Position numbers and translations under genes: made by a program | Part shown: positions 25,070 through 33,233 of the stretch, piece after piece | Layout: every line of letters begins with the position of its first letter | Position numbering within the stretch: the stretch's first letter is position 1 | Notes under the pieces: generated by a model | Database searches by the model: none | What the model was told of the DNA's origin: nothing | What the model saw: only the letters and a program-made list of their open reading frames with translations | From: an uncultured Christensenella sp. | GTDB lineage: Bacteria > Bacillota > Clostridia > Christensenellales > Pumilibacteraceae | Assembly: GCA_949948895.1 (NCBI GenBank) | Contig: CATLHE010000013.1 | Location: 1-52,323, forward strand | Direction: 5' to 3' | Length of the DNA stretch: 52,323 bases

Positions 25070-25144
25070 TGGCACCACCACCGGGAATCGAACCCGGGTC
25101 TTCGGCGTGAGAGGCCAACGTCCTAACCGCTAGACTATAGTGGC
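25070..25144 (-). tRNA. tRNA-Glu (anticodon CTC)
   Basis: A 75-base cloverleaf reads on the minus strand. Acceptor arm GCCACTA pairs with TGGTGGT (two G-T pairs, including the first pair), D arm contains AGTCTAGCGGTTAGGAC, the anticodon stem is TTGGC/GCCGA with loop CTCTCAC, giving CTC for glutamate GAG codons, and the T arm is CCCGG GTTCGAT TCCCGG-like. CCA is encoded. A terminator follows at once, so it is a single-gene unit. Confidence 0.95.
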
Positions 25145-25281
25145 ATTTACTAGACAAGTATATCATAATAAATGCAATAATGCAAACGTTTTTACGGGAT
25201 ATTTGCTTTTTTGTTGCCAAAGAAATATGTCAGTCGATTCGGAACATGCGGGCCGACATTTTACCGCCGAGCCTGTTTAGT

Positions 25282-26043
25282 CTATTCGGATTCGGTTTCG
25301 TCAAAGTCGGCGCCGATGTCGGACTCGTTTATATTGGGATTGACGTAACGGTCTTTCTTACTCTTATTCAAATATACGATCGCTTTTTGCGGACAACGGT
25401 GATAGCAACCCAAGCAAGCGACGCATTTATCGTCAAACTCGATCTTTCCGTCGATCAAGGCTATATTGTTTGCGGGGCAGAGCGATACGCATTTTCCGCA
25501 ACGAACGCATTTATCTGTAACGGAAAAACGCTTACCTATCAAATGCCAATTCGATTTGTTCTTTAAGTACGTTTCATCGTGCGTCTTGCGTTTTTTAGGC
25601 AACGAGTGCTTGCCGCTCTCGACGTCCGTCAATACTTTGTTTATGCGTTTATATGATTTTTTGAGCACGCCTTTAAGATAGAACTTCGGCACGGTGAATG
25701 TAACCGTGAAGTTCTCGGGCATTTTCAGTATGAATACGCTTTTGATATTCAGTCCGAGCTCTGCGGCGTATTTGTAACAAAAGTAATCGGCGCCGCCCGC
25801 CATGCCGCCGTAATTGAGTATAACTACAAGTTCTTTCGTCTTGTCGAGTTTAGGCATCAGTTCGTAAACATGTTTAGGCAAGCCAAACGAGTAGACGGGC
25901 GATACAATGTAAAGTTTATCGAATTCTTCGCCGCTCCCGTCGTATTTGGGGATATACCGCATCTGTCCACCGATGCGCTTTTTAAGTTCCTGTGCTATGT
26001 AGAGACTGTTGCCCGTCGAGCTGAAATAAAAAATTCCGTTCAT
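25282..26043 (-). CDS. EFR1-family flavodoxin-ferredoxin protein
   Basis: The 253-residue protein joins a flavodoxin-like N-terminal domain (FMN loop FYFSSTGNS at 5-13, residues to about 150) to two C-terminal [4Fe-4S] motifs, CVRCGKCVSLCP near 181 and CVACLGCYHRCP near 209. Such EFR1 (flavodoxin/ferredoxin fusion) proteins are common in Clostridia and serve as electron carriers or reductases of unknown partner. GGGAG stands before the ATG. The PNPOx-like gene ends 15 bases upstream in the same direction, so the two probably form an operon. Confidence 0.9.
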   Translation of the reverse strand: MNGIFYFSSTGNSLYIAQELKKRIGGQMRYIPKYDGSGEEFDKLYIVSPVYSFGLPKHVYELMPKLDKTKELVVILNYGGMAGGADYFCYKYAAELGLNIKSVFILKMPENFTVTFTVPKFYLKGVLKKSYKRINKVLTDVESGKHSLPKKRKTHDETYLKNKSNWHLIGKRFSVTDKCVRCGKCVSLCPANNIALIDGKIEFDDKCVACLGCYHRCPQKAIVYLNKSKKDRYVNPNINESDIGADFDETESE

Positions 26044-26058
26044 GCTGTGCTCCCGATG

Positions 26059-26472
26059 TTAAAATTCTATAGTTTCGGTTTTGAAGTCGCAGTAGTATTC
26101 CGCGGTTGCGCATTTGAATTTTAAAACGCAATAATCCGGATCTGTCACGCCTTGTTTATAAAACAGTTTGTCGCCGAACCGCCAGATTTTATTTTTGGTT
26201 TCTTGATCGGTACAAACTTCCATACCGCCCGTGATTGACACGCCTTGGTATTTGAATTTTCCGCGCTTATAAAAGTACACACACGCCCTCTTATCTGCGG
26301 CATATTGTCTTACCTTATTCGACGAAGTGTTTGTTGTAAAGTAGATCTCGTCGTTTTCGACAAGTCGCGGAGCCAGCATGGCGCGTATAACGGGATAGCC
26401 TTTGTCGTCGATCGACGCGATAAACGCTGTTTTTTGTTCGGAGATAAAATCGAAAAGTTGCGCTTTGTCCAT
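26059..26472 (-). CDS. Pyridoxamine 5'-phosphate oxidase-like flavin protein
   Basis: The 137-residue protein has the split-barrel FMN-binding fold of the PNPOx-like family: AFIASIDDKGYPVIRAML near 15-32, then IYFTTNTSSNKVRQY and a C-terminal strand pattern. It is short, so a true PdxH is unlikely; related proteins are general stress or nitroimidazole-reductase (NimA)-like flavoproteins. It lies directly upstream of the EFR1 gene, which could supply electrons; that link is an inference from position. Confidence 0.85.
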   Translation of the reverse strand: MDKAQLFDFISEQKTAFIASIDDKGYPVIRAMLAPRLVENDEIYFTTNTSSNKVRQYAADKRACVYFYKRGKFKYQGVSITGGMEVCTDQETKNKIWRFGDKLFYKQGVTDPDYCVLKFKCATAEYYCDFKTETIEF

Positions 26473-26614
26473 AATGTCCGCCTTGTTTTTTTGTATTATA
26501 TCACATATGTGAGCCTATGACAAGATATTTATATAAAAAGCGTACATGCGCCGTCCCATACTTCCAAAGTGTGAGCGGGCGAGCGCAGAAAATTCCGCAC
26601 CGCATGCAATATTT

Positions 26615-27139
26615 TTATCGTTCGATCGAATCGAGCCACTCTTCGGTCTTTTCTCTCGAGGCGGAAATAAAGTAGTCGACTCCCGAATTTTTCAAGGTTA
26701 CCGTCATGGCAGGCTTTACTTCTTTATCAAACGAGCGTATCCATTTTTCGAATTCGGCGTCTACGTATTCGACGCAACCCTCCGTAATATCGGGACGGGT
26801 CGTGCCGCGATATTTTTCGGCGCGTTCATAAACGCTTTTAATACATAGATCGCGCGGATAGTCGAGGAATATGCAAAAGTCGGCATACTTGAGTCTTAGA
26901 TCGAACGTGCGCACAAAATTGCCTTCGATGATCCACGACGGTTTTTTCAGTTCCGCGGTCAACAACGCGTCGAAGTCGCTTTCATCACGGGTCTTCCATT
27001 CGGGCAGCCACCACAGCTTGTCTAGGTGAACTATGGGCAAAGAAAGCTTTTGCCCGAGCATCCGCGCGAGAGTGCTTTTGCCTGCGCCGCCGCAACCGAC
27101 GATTAATAACCTGCGATACGGAAAATTGCTATTATTCAT
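26615..27139 (-). CDS. P-loop kinase, adenylate-kinase/topology-modulation type
   Basis: The 174-residue protein begins with RRLLIVGCGGAGKSTLARMLG, a Walker A loop (GCGGAGKS), and continues with LPIVHLDKLWWLPEW, typical of the small AAA/shikimate-kinase-like family often named DNA topology modulation protein FlaR; the true substrate is unknown. R-rich lid motifs (YERAEKYRGTTRPD) are present. The start at 27139 is preferred because GGGAG lies six bases upstream; a further in-frame ATG at 27187 has no ribosome binding site. Confidence 0.85.
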   Translation of the reverse strand: MNNSNFPYRRLLIVGCGGAGKSTLARMLGQKLSLPIVHLDKLWWLPEWKTRDESDFDALLTAELKKPSWIIEGNFVRTFDLRLKYADFCIFLDYPRDLCIKSVYERAEKYRGTTRPDITEGCVEYVDAEFEKWIRSFDKEVKPAMTVTLKNSGVDYFISASREKTEEWLDSIER

Positions 27140-27206
27140 TTTTTTCTCCCAATCTTTTAAGTGCGTTTCGATTTTTATAAAAGTCATCCGACAGACTATC
27201 GATCAG

Positions 27207-27641
27207 TCAATTCGCGTTTTTACAGCTTATCAAGATATGACACGGCGCAAATATCGATGCGAATACAATGAGCGGGATATTAGATAGCATTATTCCGCCG
27301 AACAAGAACATGCAGGACGGAAGTATCGAAAGCGTCAAAGCTTTTCCCAAATGCGTTTCTTGCCAAAAGACGATCCAACAAACTATATAAGCGACGCATA
27401 GCGCTGCGTTTATTATAATGTAGGCGAGAAGCGCGCCGTCAAACCAAAACCCGAAATAGGTATAAGGAATATTTATAATCATCAATACCATGCAACCGTA
27501 TCTGCCGGCTTGCTCGAAGACCTCGGCAAACCTGTTTTTATAGGAGTTGTTAAATTCACCTCTGCTCTTGATAGCAAAGATTACGTTAGGAATCATTATG
27601 ATGACTATTATAATAAGTCCGATATAGTTAAACCAGCCCAT
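27207..27641 (-). CDS. Four-helix integral membrane protein, unknown function
   Basis: Not recognised beyond being a membrane protein. The 144-residue chain has hydrophobic segments at about 4-24, 46-66, 71-92 and 104-134, with a charged loop (KSRGEFNNSYKNRFAEVFEQ) after the first. It begins GWFNYIGLIIIVIIMIPNV, a pattern seen in small clostridial membrane proteins. GAGGCG precedes the ATG. It runs in the same direction as the kinase gene, 68 bases apart. Confidence 0.78.
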   Translation of the reverse strand: MGWFNYIGLIIIVIIMIPNVIFAIKSRGEFNNSYKNRFAEVFEQAGRYGCMVLMIINIPYTYFGFWFDGALLAYIIINAALCVAYIVCWIVFWQETHLGKALTLSILPSCMFLFGGIMLSNIPLIVFASIFAPCHILISCKNAN

Positions 27642-27818
27642 AAACGCCTCGTTATTTAATTGTATAAAGTATGCGCGAATACCGACAAAGCGCTATTCGC
27701 AACATATACATTCTACCACACAGCCCGATCGTTCACAAGTATATATCTTAAAGTCGCAAATGAACAGAGCGGGGCGGAACTGCGTAATATTTTAAAACGG
27801 CGTTTGGGTCGAGATCTA

Positions 27819-28382
27819 CTATTCGCACAACAATAAAATGTACGTCAATTCCTTTGCGGTTTCGTCGCGCTTTATGTAAGTGCGGGTGCCGTTGCCGTCA
27901 TATAGGGTCATGCCGAGTTTTTTCATAACTTTTTCGGATGCGGCATTGCGAGAATCGCATTGCGCTACGATTTTCCGCAAGTGCAAATTTTCCTTTGCAA
28001 ACTCAATAACGGCAAACGCAGCTTCCGTAATGTACCCGTTGTTATGATAGGCTTTATCCAATATCCAGCCTATTTCCGCATTCGCGCCCGTTTCGTCGAT
28101 GTATAAACCAATGCCGCCGATTTGAACGTTATCGAGAATAACGGCAAACTCATAAAAACTCGGGTTCGCTTTTTTCCATTCCGCTTCAGCGTTTGTTAAA
28201 AATTCTCGCGTTTCTTCCAATGTTTCATTTGGAAGGCGGATCATGTATTTTGTGTTTTCGCTATCGCTTGAATATTTGTGAACGGTAGCCAAATCATTGA
28301 GCGAAAGCGGACGCAACGCTAATCTTTGTGTCTTTATATTCATTTTTTCATGACGATTAGGTCGATCGGTATCATAATGCAT
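27819..28382 (-). CDS. GNAT acetyltransferase of the RimJ/RimL type
   Basis: The protein shows the GNAT pattern of RimJ/RimL/SpeG-like enzymes: TQRLALRPLSLNDLATVHKY at the start, EIGWILDKAYHNNGYITEA with the acetyl-CoA loop around residue 100, and HLRKIVAQCDSRNAASEKVM followed by LGM near 150. These enzymes move acetyl from acetyl-CoA to an amine; the substrate is unknown. Two starts are possible, 28382 (187 residues) and 28343 (174, beginning MNIKTQRL). The second fits the family better, but neither has a good ribosome binding site. Confidence 0.86.
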   Translation of the reverse strand: MHYDTDRPNRHEKMNIKTQRLALRPLSLNDLATVHKYSSDSENTKYMIRLPNETLEETREFLTNAEAEWKKANPSFYEFAVILDNVQIGGIGLYIDETGANAEIGWILDKAYHNNGYITEAAFAVIEFAKENLHLRKIVAQCDSRNAASEKVMKKLGMTLYDGNGTRTYIKRDETAKELTYILLLCE

Positions 28383-28416
28383 ATTAAAAATATATCCCGA
28401 TGTAATGCAATTTATT

Positions 28417-28956
28417 TTATAAAGCCGCGACTATCTTTTTATGCGCCTTTAATTTTTTCAGCGCCCATTCGTAGTGCGCCACCGTAACCGAAATGAAATA
28501 CTGTCCCAGCGTACTGCCGCCCACCCATGAATAAACGTTTTTTGTAAATAACTGTTCCGTATCGTATTTTTGTATCAAAGCCATTATATCGTTATGCGAT
28601 TGCGACAGCAACTCCTTTGCCTTGTCGAGAGGAACTTCCTGCGCTCTTTCAAAGAACAGAATATTCATTTCGCCGTAATTAGCCCAGGAATACCCGTCCA
28701 TTAAAAACTGTCGAGGTCTGCCGTTTTCGTTTTCATATACCCAATGCAACATTAACTGTTGCCACTCGTACAAGTGCATTAAAACGTCTCGCAAATTTTT
28801 ATCCCGTTTCCAATGCGTCTCGCTTTTGTTAAGGCTCGAAAAGTCGAATTGTGTGTTAAGTTCTTTATCCGATAGGGAAGAAATAAAGCCGATCAGATCG
28901 TTATAGCCCTTTGTGCTTTCCGATATCAAATCTTCTTTTGTTCTCGGTCTTGCCAT
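28417..28956 (-). CDS. ClbS/DfsB-family four-helix protein
   Basis: The 179-residue protein matches the ClbS/DfsB group of the DinB/YfiT-like four-helix bundles: MARPRTKEDLISESTKGYN at the start, WKRDKNLRDVLMHLYEWQQL near 50-70 and a His in VAHYEWALKKLK near the end. ClbS itself protects against colibactin by opening its cyclopropane ring, but most homologues are uncharacterised and no colibactin-like cluster is here. GGAG lies before the ATG. It shares direction with the neighbouring small genes, a mixed set of accessory enzymes. Confidence 0.87.
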   Translation of the reverse strand: MARPRTKEDLISESTKGYNDLIGFISSLSDKELNTQFDFSSLNKSETHWKRDKNLRDVLMHLYEWQQLMLHWVYENENGRPRQFLMDGYSWANYGEMNILFFERAQEVPLDKAKELLSQSHNDIMALIQKYDTEQLFTKNVYSWVGGSTLGQYFISVTVAHYEWALKKLKAHKKIVAAL

Positions 28957-29103
28957 TTTATTTACTCCTAAATACTCGTATTAGCCGTAACGCGGTTGCT
29001 GTGCCGTGCGCTCACATAGCATACACATTATACTATAGATCGCCGTAAATTGCAACTCTCAATATTTATTTACTAAATCGTATCGGGGAAGATGTCGCTT
29101 ATC

Positions 29104-29149
29104 TCCACCAAAACGAAACGGGGCGCTTAAGCGTCCCGTCGTTTTGGTG
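29104..29149. repeat. Long imperfect palindrome
   Basis: CCACCAAAACG (29104-29114) pairs with CGTTTTGGTGG (29139-29149); inside, ACGGG and CGCTTAAGCG continue the stem with two unpaired bases and one G-T pair. The result is a hairpin of about 20 bp with almost no loop. No T run follows on either strand. It lies between the FMN-reductase gene and the ClbS-like gene. Confidence 0.7.
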
Positions 29150-29231
29150 GACAATAGTGTAATAAATTCGAACCTTTTATCGTCGGGGATAATTTCGTGT
29201 TTGCCGATATGACCGCTTGGTAATTTGCAAT

Positions 29232-29792
29232 TTAGTTTAGGCTATTGCCGAAATTATAAATCTCGTCGATAACGTCATTATGCCTGTTTAACAAATCGTC
29301 AAGCGTGTTTGTTTGACAAACAGATATACGCTTAATGGTTTGGATACCCAAGTGTCCGTAATAGTGATCGATAGCGTTTAGTATAATCTCGTTTTCCGTT
29401 TCTCTTATCCCTGCGCGTACCGCGATCGCTATGCCCTTTACGGGCTTGTTTGCTACAAGCGCTCTGTTCGGGTTGGTATCGCCGTATGGCGTGTTGCGGT
29501 CAATAAATGTTTTGAGCTGTGCAGGTATATCCGCCCAATATGAGGGTGCGGCAATCGCCACATAGTCGGAGCTTAAAATATCGGAGACGATTTTGATTAC
29601 ATCGTCGTTTTGAAAACACTTGCCGTTCACATAGCATTTTTTGCAACCTGTGCAATAATTGATATTACAATCACTTATGCAATACTTTACCGTTTGTATA
29701 CCTGCCGCTTTCATGCCACTTATAAGCGTGTCTATCAAATATGCGCAACTGCCGTTATTCCTTGCGCTTCCGACAATGCAAGTCGCTTTCAT
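29232..29792 (-). CDS. Flavodoxin-fold NADPH-dependent FMN reductase family protein
   Basis: The 186-residue protein has the iron-sulfur flavoprotein/FMN-reductase pattern: CIVGSARNNGSCAYLIDTLI at the start (flavin phosphate loop), INYCTGCKKCYVNGKCFQND with a Cys cluster at about 48-60, and AIAAPSYWADIPAQLKTFIDR near 78-98. The Cys-rich loop is typical of the family and may bind a metal cluster or simply be structural. It could reduce flavin or quinone-like substrates. GGAG is nine bases before the ATG. Confidence 0.88.
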   Translation of the reverse strand: MKATCIVGSARNNGSCAYLIDTLISGMKAAGIQTVKYCISDCNINYCTGCKKCYVNGKCFQNDDVIKIVSDILSSDYVAIAAPSYWADIPAQLKTFIDRNTPYGDTNPNRALVANKPVKGIAIAVRAGIRETENEIILNAIDHYYGHLGIQTIKRISVCQTNTLDDLLNRHNDVIDEIYNFGNSLN

Positions 29793-29954
29793 AAATCTTG
29801 CTCCAAATTACTGTTTTTTGCGTGGTTAAACATATTCATTTTACCATGAAAAGGCGAGAAAATCAACAGCTAAAAGCTATATATAACAATAATTTGACTG
29901 TGGGGCGTGTGCTTGTATTAAACAAATAAAAGAATTATATGAACAAATAAGCGG

Positions 29955-30015
29955 GTTGCCGAGAATTCGCGGCGAGCTTTGCGCTAAAAGTGCAAGCGCT
30001 TAGCGAACATGCGCC
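29955..30015. repeat. Diverged copy of a cluster D repeat
   Basis: GCCGAGAATTCGCGGCGAGC, then TTTGCGCTAAAAGTGCAAGCGCTTAGCGAAC in pieces, parallels 24893-24955 with several changes. No gene is seen in the surrounding 240 bases. Confidence 0.55.
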
Positions 30016-30032
30016 CGAAAAGCGTGAATTGA

Positions 30033-30377
30033 CTAATGATTATTCTTCGCGGTATTTACAGAAGCTACCAAAAGTCTGCGGATATTACCGCATTTATCGA
30101 TAAGCGCTTTTGCAATATTGTCATCGATAAGGTTTGTTTTAACAAACAGTTCGAGCCAATACTCAGTTTCATAACATTCTTTAAGTGCCATTTGCAGTTT
30201 GGCGATAAAATCGGCTTTTCCGTGTGCATAGTTAGCTTCGCGGATATTTGCGCCAATAGAAGTACCGCTTCTTAAAAGCTGGTCGCATAGCGAATGGGGC
30301 ACTTTAACGCTTTTGCAAAGGTTGACTATATCTATCGCAAAATCCATAGATAAATCAATTAGTTTGTTCTCTTTCAT
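30033..30377 (-). CDS. Four-helix bundle protein (S23/IVP-like)
   Basis: The 114-residue all-helical protein matches the four-helix family first noticed as open frames within 23S rRNA insertions (S23) and related to the Avd accessory protein of diversity-generating retroelements. Typical features are the LRSGTSIGANIREA motif near 45-58 and FIAKLQMALKECYETEYWL near 71-89. No reverse transcriptase or variable repeat is nearby, so a retroelement is not supported. A TATAAT lies about 19 bases before the ATG and there is no clear ribosome binding site. Function unknown. Confidence 0.85.
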   Translation of the reverse strand: MKENKLIDLSMDFAIDIVNLCKSVKVPHSLCDQLLRSGTSIGANIREANYAHGKADFIAKLQMALKECYETEYWLELFVKTNLIDDNIAKALIDKCGNIRRLLVASVNTAKNNH

Positions 30378-30430
30378 AGAAATAGTATATCATATTATAC
30401 CAATAAAGTAAATACATAATTTAATGGAAT

Positions 30431-30585
30431 AACCTTGCGGTTATGAAATATTTTGCTGTCGCAAAAATGAAATAGCGCGAAGCGCAATGAAATAAAATTC
30501 GACCATAATATGCGAAGCATATTTCATACGCGATAGCGTATTTCATGGCGAAGCTATTTCATTCGACCGTAGGTCGAATCTCATT
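30431..30585. repeat. Array of seven or eight very small hairpins joined by ATGAAAT/ATTTCAT
   Basis: Successive mini-palindromes are AACC-ttgc-GGTT, TTTTGC-tgtc-GCAAAA, GCGC-gaa-GCGC, a half-unit ATTCGACC, ATATGC-gaa-GCATAT, TACGC-gata-GCGTA, GC-gaa-GC and ATTCGACC-gta-GGTCGAAT. On the left they are joined by ATGAAAT, on the right by its reverse complement ATTTCAT, so the joining motif changes direction around 30510. It ends against the terminator of tRNA-Ala. Confidence 0.85.
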
Positions 30586-30618
30586 GAAAAAGCCTTCGCG
30601 GATAGCGAAGGCTTTTTC
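30586..30618 (-). terminator. Terminator of tRNA-Ala
   Basis: Perfect 13-bp stem AAAAAGCCTTCGC with GCGAAGGCTTTTT and a five-base loop, with T run in the minus-strand direction. Directly follows the tRNA. Confidence 0.92.
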
Positions 30619-30694
30619 TGGTGGAGATAAGCGGGTTCGAACCGCTGACCTCTTGAATGCCATTCAAGCGCTCTACCAACTGAGCTATACCCCC
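30619..30694 (-). tRNA. tRNA-Ala (anticodon GGC)
   Basis: A 76-base cloverleaf on the minus strand: acceptor GGGGGTA with TATCTCC (two G-T pairs), D arm GCTCAGTTGGTAGAGC, anticodon stem CTTGA/TCAAG with loop ATGGCAT (anticodon GGC, alanine GCC/GCU codons), T arm with GTTCGAA, encoded CCA. Single-gene unit with its own terminator. Confidence 0.95.
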
Positions 30695-30771
30695 AAGGCT
30701 TAAATATTTTATCACGGTGCAAAATGTTTGTCAACTGTTTAAACGGATATTTAGGCGGAGTAAACGTTTAT

Positions 30772-30800
30772 TTGACAATATTGTTCGGACGGTATATACT
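30772..30800 (+). promoter_or_regulatory. Promoter of the RlmD-type methyltransferase
   Basis: TTGACA at 30772-30777, 17-base spacer, TATACT at 30795-30800. The ATG at 30813 is 12 bases after the -10, leaving an expected leader of only about six bases and no Shine-Dalgarno. Confidence 0.7.
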
Positions 30801-30812
30801 TATTTTGAATTT

Positions 30813-32156
30813 ATGAACGTGAAAGACATTATAGAGATAGAAATAGCGGACAGCGGTATGAACGGCGAGGGCGTGGCTCGGCACGACGGCAAAGTCGTGT
30901 TTATTCCGTACACGCTGCGCGGCGAGCTTGTCCGCGCCGTTATCGAAAGCGTTAAAAAGAATTATGCGACGGCAAGCGTCATCAAGGTATTAAAGCCATC
31001 GCCGCACCGCATCGATCCGACCTGCAAGCACTACTTTAAGTGCGGCGGTTGCGATATGGGGCACGTAGACGCCGCTTACAGGCGCGAAGCGCTTGCTTCG
31101 GAGCTTATAAGCAATCTCAAAAAGATAGCGGGATTGGACGTCGTTCCGAGCGCTTTTATCGCAGGTTCGGAATTCGCGCGCAATAAAATATCCATGCCGT
31201 TCGGATTGTCACGGGGCGCAGTCGTGCTCGGCATGTACAAGCAGGGCACGCACGAGATCGAGCCCGTATCGTGTCATTTTGCGGACGATACCGAGCGCGG
31301 TATTGCAAAGTCGATTTTGGACTATGCTAATACTAATAAACTTTCGGTCTACGACGAGCGCGCGGGGAAGGGGCTTTTGCGTCATCTCGTTATGCGCCGC
31401 ATATCGGGCGGGCGCGTGTCGGTCGTGCTCGTGACAAACGGCAAGCCGAATAAAGAAACAGTGCGTGCTCTTGCCGCGCTTATGCCCAAGTGTGCCGACT
31501 TTTTCATAAGCGTAAACAATAAAAAGAACAACGTCATCATGGGCGACGACGCCGAGCTCGTTGCGGGTAACGCTTACCTCGAAGTCACTGCGTCGGGCAT
31601 AAAAGCGGAGCTGTCGCCGCTGTCGTTTTTTCAGGTAAACGACGAGGTGCGCGATAAACTCTACGCCGCGATCTATGAACAAATAGCGTCGCCTACGCTC
31701 GTCGATCTTTACAGCGGTATAGGCATCACTAGCAACCTTGCGGCAAAAAAGTGCGACAAGGTCATAGCCGTCGAGTGCGTGCCGCAAGCGGTTCGCGACG
31801 CGGACAGAACGGCGGAGCTCAACTGCAATTCGGATAAAATAATCAATATGTGCGGCGAAGCCGAAAAGATTATACCTACGCTGATAGTGGAGGGCGAGAA
31901 GGACGTATTGGTCGATCCGCCGCGAAAAGGCTGCGACGGTGCGGTCATGACGGCGATTGCCGAACTTGCGCCCAAGCGATTGATTTACGTATCGTGCAAT
32001 CATGCGACTATGTGCCGCGATATTAAAAGATTTATCGACGAGAGCGCGGCGCGCGGCAACTTATACGAAGTGTCCGATTGCCGATTGTTCGATATGTTCC
32101 CGCAAACGCACCACGTCGAAACGCTTTTTTGTCTTGAACGGAAGCAACCGAAATAA
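30813..32156 (+). CDS. rlmD: RlmD-type 23S rRNA (uracil-C5) methyltransferase
   Basis: A SAM-dependent m5U methyltransferase acting on 23S rRNA (Gram-positive homologues RlmCD modify U747 and U1939). The 447-residue protein has an N-terminal TRAM domain (about 3-60), [4Fe-4S]-type cysteines in CKHYFKCGGCDMGH near 71-84, the SAM motif LVDLYSGIGITSN near 300, LVDPPRKGC near 365 and the catalytic Cys in IYVSCNHAT near 393. The ATG at 30813 begins the TRAM domain; the frame is open from 30717 but that part overlaps the promoter. The gene has no visible ribosome binding site. Confidence 0.92.
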   Translation: MNVKDIIEIEIADSGMNGEGVARHDGKVVFIPYTLRGELVRAVIESVKKNYATASVIKVLKPSPHRIDPTCKHYFKCGGCDMGHVDAAYRREALASELISNLKKIAGLDVVPSAFIAGSEFARNKISMPFGLSRGAVVLGMYKQGTHEIEPVSCHFADDTERGIAKSILDYANTNKLSVYDERAGKGLLRHLVMRRISGGRVSVVLVTNGKPNKETVRALAALMPKCADFFISVNNKKNNVIMGDDAELVAGNAYLEVTASGIKAELSPLSFFQVNDEVRDKLYAAIYEQIASPTLVDLYSGIGITSNLAAKKCDKVIAVECVPQAVRDADRTAELNCNSDKIINMCGEAEKIIPTLIVEGEKDVLVDPPRKGCDGAVMTAIAELAPKRLIYVSCNHATMCRDIKRFIDESAARGNLYEVSDCRLFDMFPQTHHVETLFCLERKQPK

Positions 32157-32223
32157 CGGATTTAAAGCAAGACAGGGCGGATAAAAAGTCAATGGTACGG
32201 AAGTCGGCGGGAATCTATAATGA

Positions 32224-33099
32224 TCAAACTTTCGATCTTAATCTATTCAAAAAGAGTTCGGCGGGTTTGCTGAAAATTTGATAGCGTTTCCACGCAAAAG
32301 CAAGCGAAGTTTCGAGCTTAGGTTTTAGCGGTCGGAAGGTAAGTTCGCTGTCTCCTGTAGTATTTATTATCTTATCGAGTCCGACCGCATAGCCCAATCC
32401 CGATTTTACGAGCAGGGAAGCGTTGTATAAAAGATTATATGTCGCGACTACATTAAGGTTTTGTAAGTCCTTTTTATACCATTCCGAAATCTCGTTTTTT
32501 TGTGTTGATTGTTTAGATACGATAAGCGGTACATTGTACAGATCTTCGGGAACAACATACTCCTTTTCGGCGAGCGGGCTGTCCTTACGCATAAGTACAC
32601 CCCAAACGTCCGTTTGCGGCAAGAGCATATAATCGAATTTAGATAAATCGGTAGGCTTGACCAAAATGCCGAAGTCAATAAGTCCTTTGTCGAGCATATC
32701 GGAAACGGTTGCGCTGTTGCCGCTGAAAAAATCGAATTTAATATTCGGATGATCATTTTGCAAATCTTTTGCGGCTTTGGCGATAATCTCAACCGCATAA
32801 GATTCTCCGCTGCCGATATATACCGTTCCGCCGACGTTTTCTTCTGACGAAACTAATTCGTGTTCGGTCTTTTCATACAACGACAATATTTCTTCCGCAC
32901 GTTTACGAAGCAGTACCCCTGTTTCGGTGAGCGTTATTTTTTTGCCGCCGCGAATAAACAAAGGCTTACCTATTTCTCTTTCCAGGTTTTGCATTTGGCG
33001 GGATAAACTCGGCTGAGCAATGAATAAAAATTCAGCCGCCTTGCTTATGCTCTCTTCTCTCGCTATCGCGAGAAAATACTTTAATTCTCTTAATTCCAT
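32224..33099 (-). CDS. LysR-family transcriptional regulator
   Basis: The 291-residue protein has the LysR N-terminal winged helix (about 1-60, MELRELKYFLAIAREESISKAAEFL and LSRQMQNLEREIG) and the periplasmic-binding-like effector domain (about 90-290). It is divergent from the acetyltransferase, flavodoxin-lipoprotein and CMD-cupin genes, the standard arrangement for a LysR regulator and its target. The intergenic region has a dyad ATAG-N4-CTAT at 33159-33170 upstream of a consensus promoter, a possible binding site. Effector unknown. Confidence 0.93.
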   Translation of the reverse strand: MELRELKYFLAIAREESISKAAEFLFIAQPSLSRQMQNLEREIGKPLFIRGGKKITLTETGVLLRKRAEEILSLYEKTEHELVSSEENVGGTVYIGSGESYAVEIIAKAAKDLQNDHPNIKFDFFSGNSATVSDMLDKGLIDFGILVKPTDLSKFDYMLLPQTDVWGVLMRKDSPLAEKEYVVPEDLYNVPLIVSKQSTQKNEISEWYKKDLQNLNVVATYNLLYNASLLVKSGLGYAVGLDKIINTTGDSELTFRPLKPKLETSLAFAWKRYQIFSKPAELFLNRLRSKV

Positions 33100-33183
33100 G
33101 TGCGCACCTCATAAACGATTTTTAAGTATTATATCAAATCAAAGTATAGATGTAAAGCATAGATGGCTATACAATATAGGTAT

Positions 33184-33212
33184 TTGACATATATGTATTG
33201 CCGACTTATAAT
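33184..33212 (+). promoter_or_regulatory. Promoter of the acetyltransferase operon, LysR target
   Basis: A full consensus: TTGACA at 33184-33189, 17-base spacer, TATAAT at 33207-33212. The ATAG-N4-CTAT dyad (33159-33170) lies 13 bases before the -35. A promoter this strong need not have an activator, so repression or modulation by LysR is possible. Confidence 0.8.
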
Positions 33213-33233
33213 CGGAGTGTAGGTAAAAGATAT

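Noticed and set aside
25014-25220. A 68-codon minus-strand frame
   Set aside because: It is the translation of the tRNA-Glu gene and its flanks (SHAEDPGSIPGGG is the usual tRNA artefact).
30033-30585. Diversity-generating retroelement suggested by the four-helix (Avd-like) gene and nearby hairpins
   Set aside because: No reverse transcriptase, template repeat or variable repeat is visible.
30543-30734. A 63-codon minus-strand frame
   Set aside because: It is the translation of the tRNA-Ala gene (GYSSVGRALEWH artefact) and its terminator.
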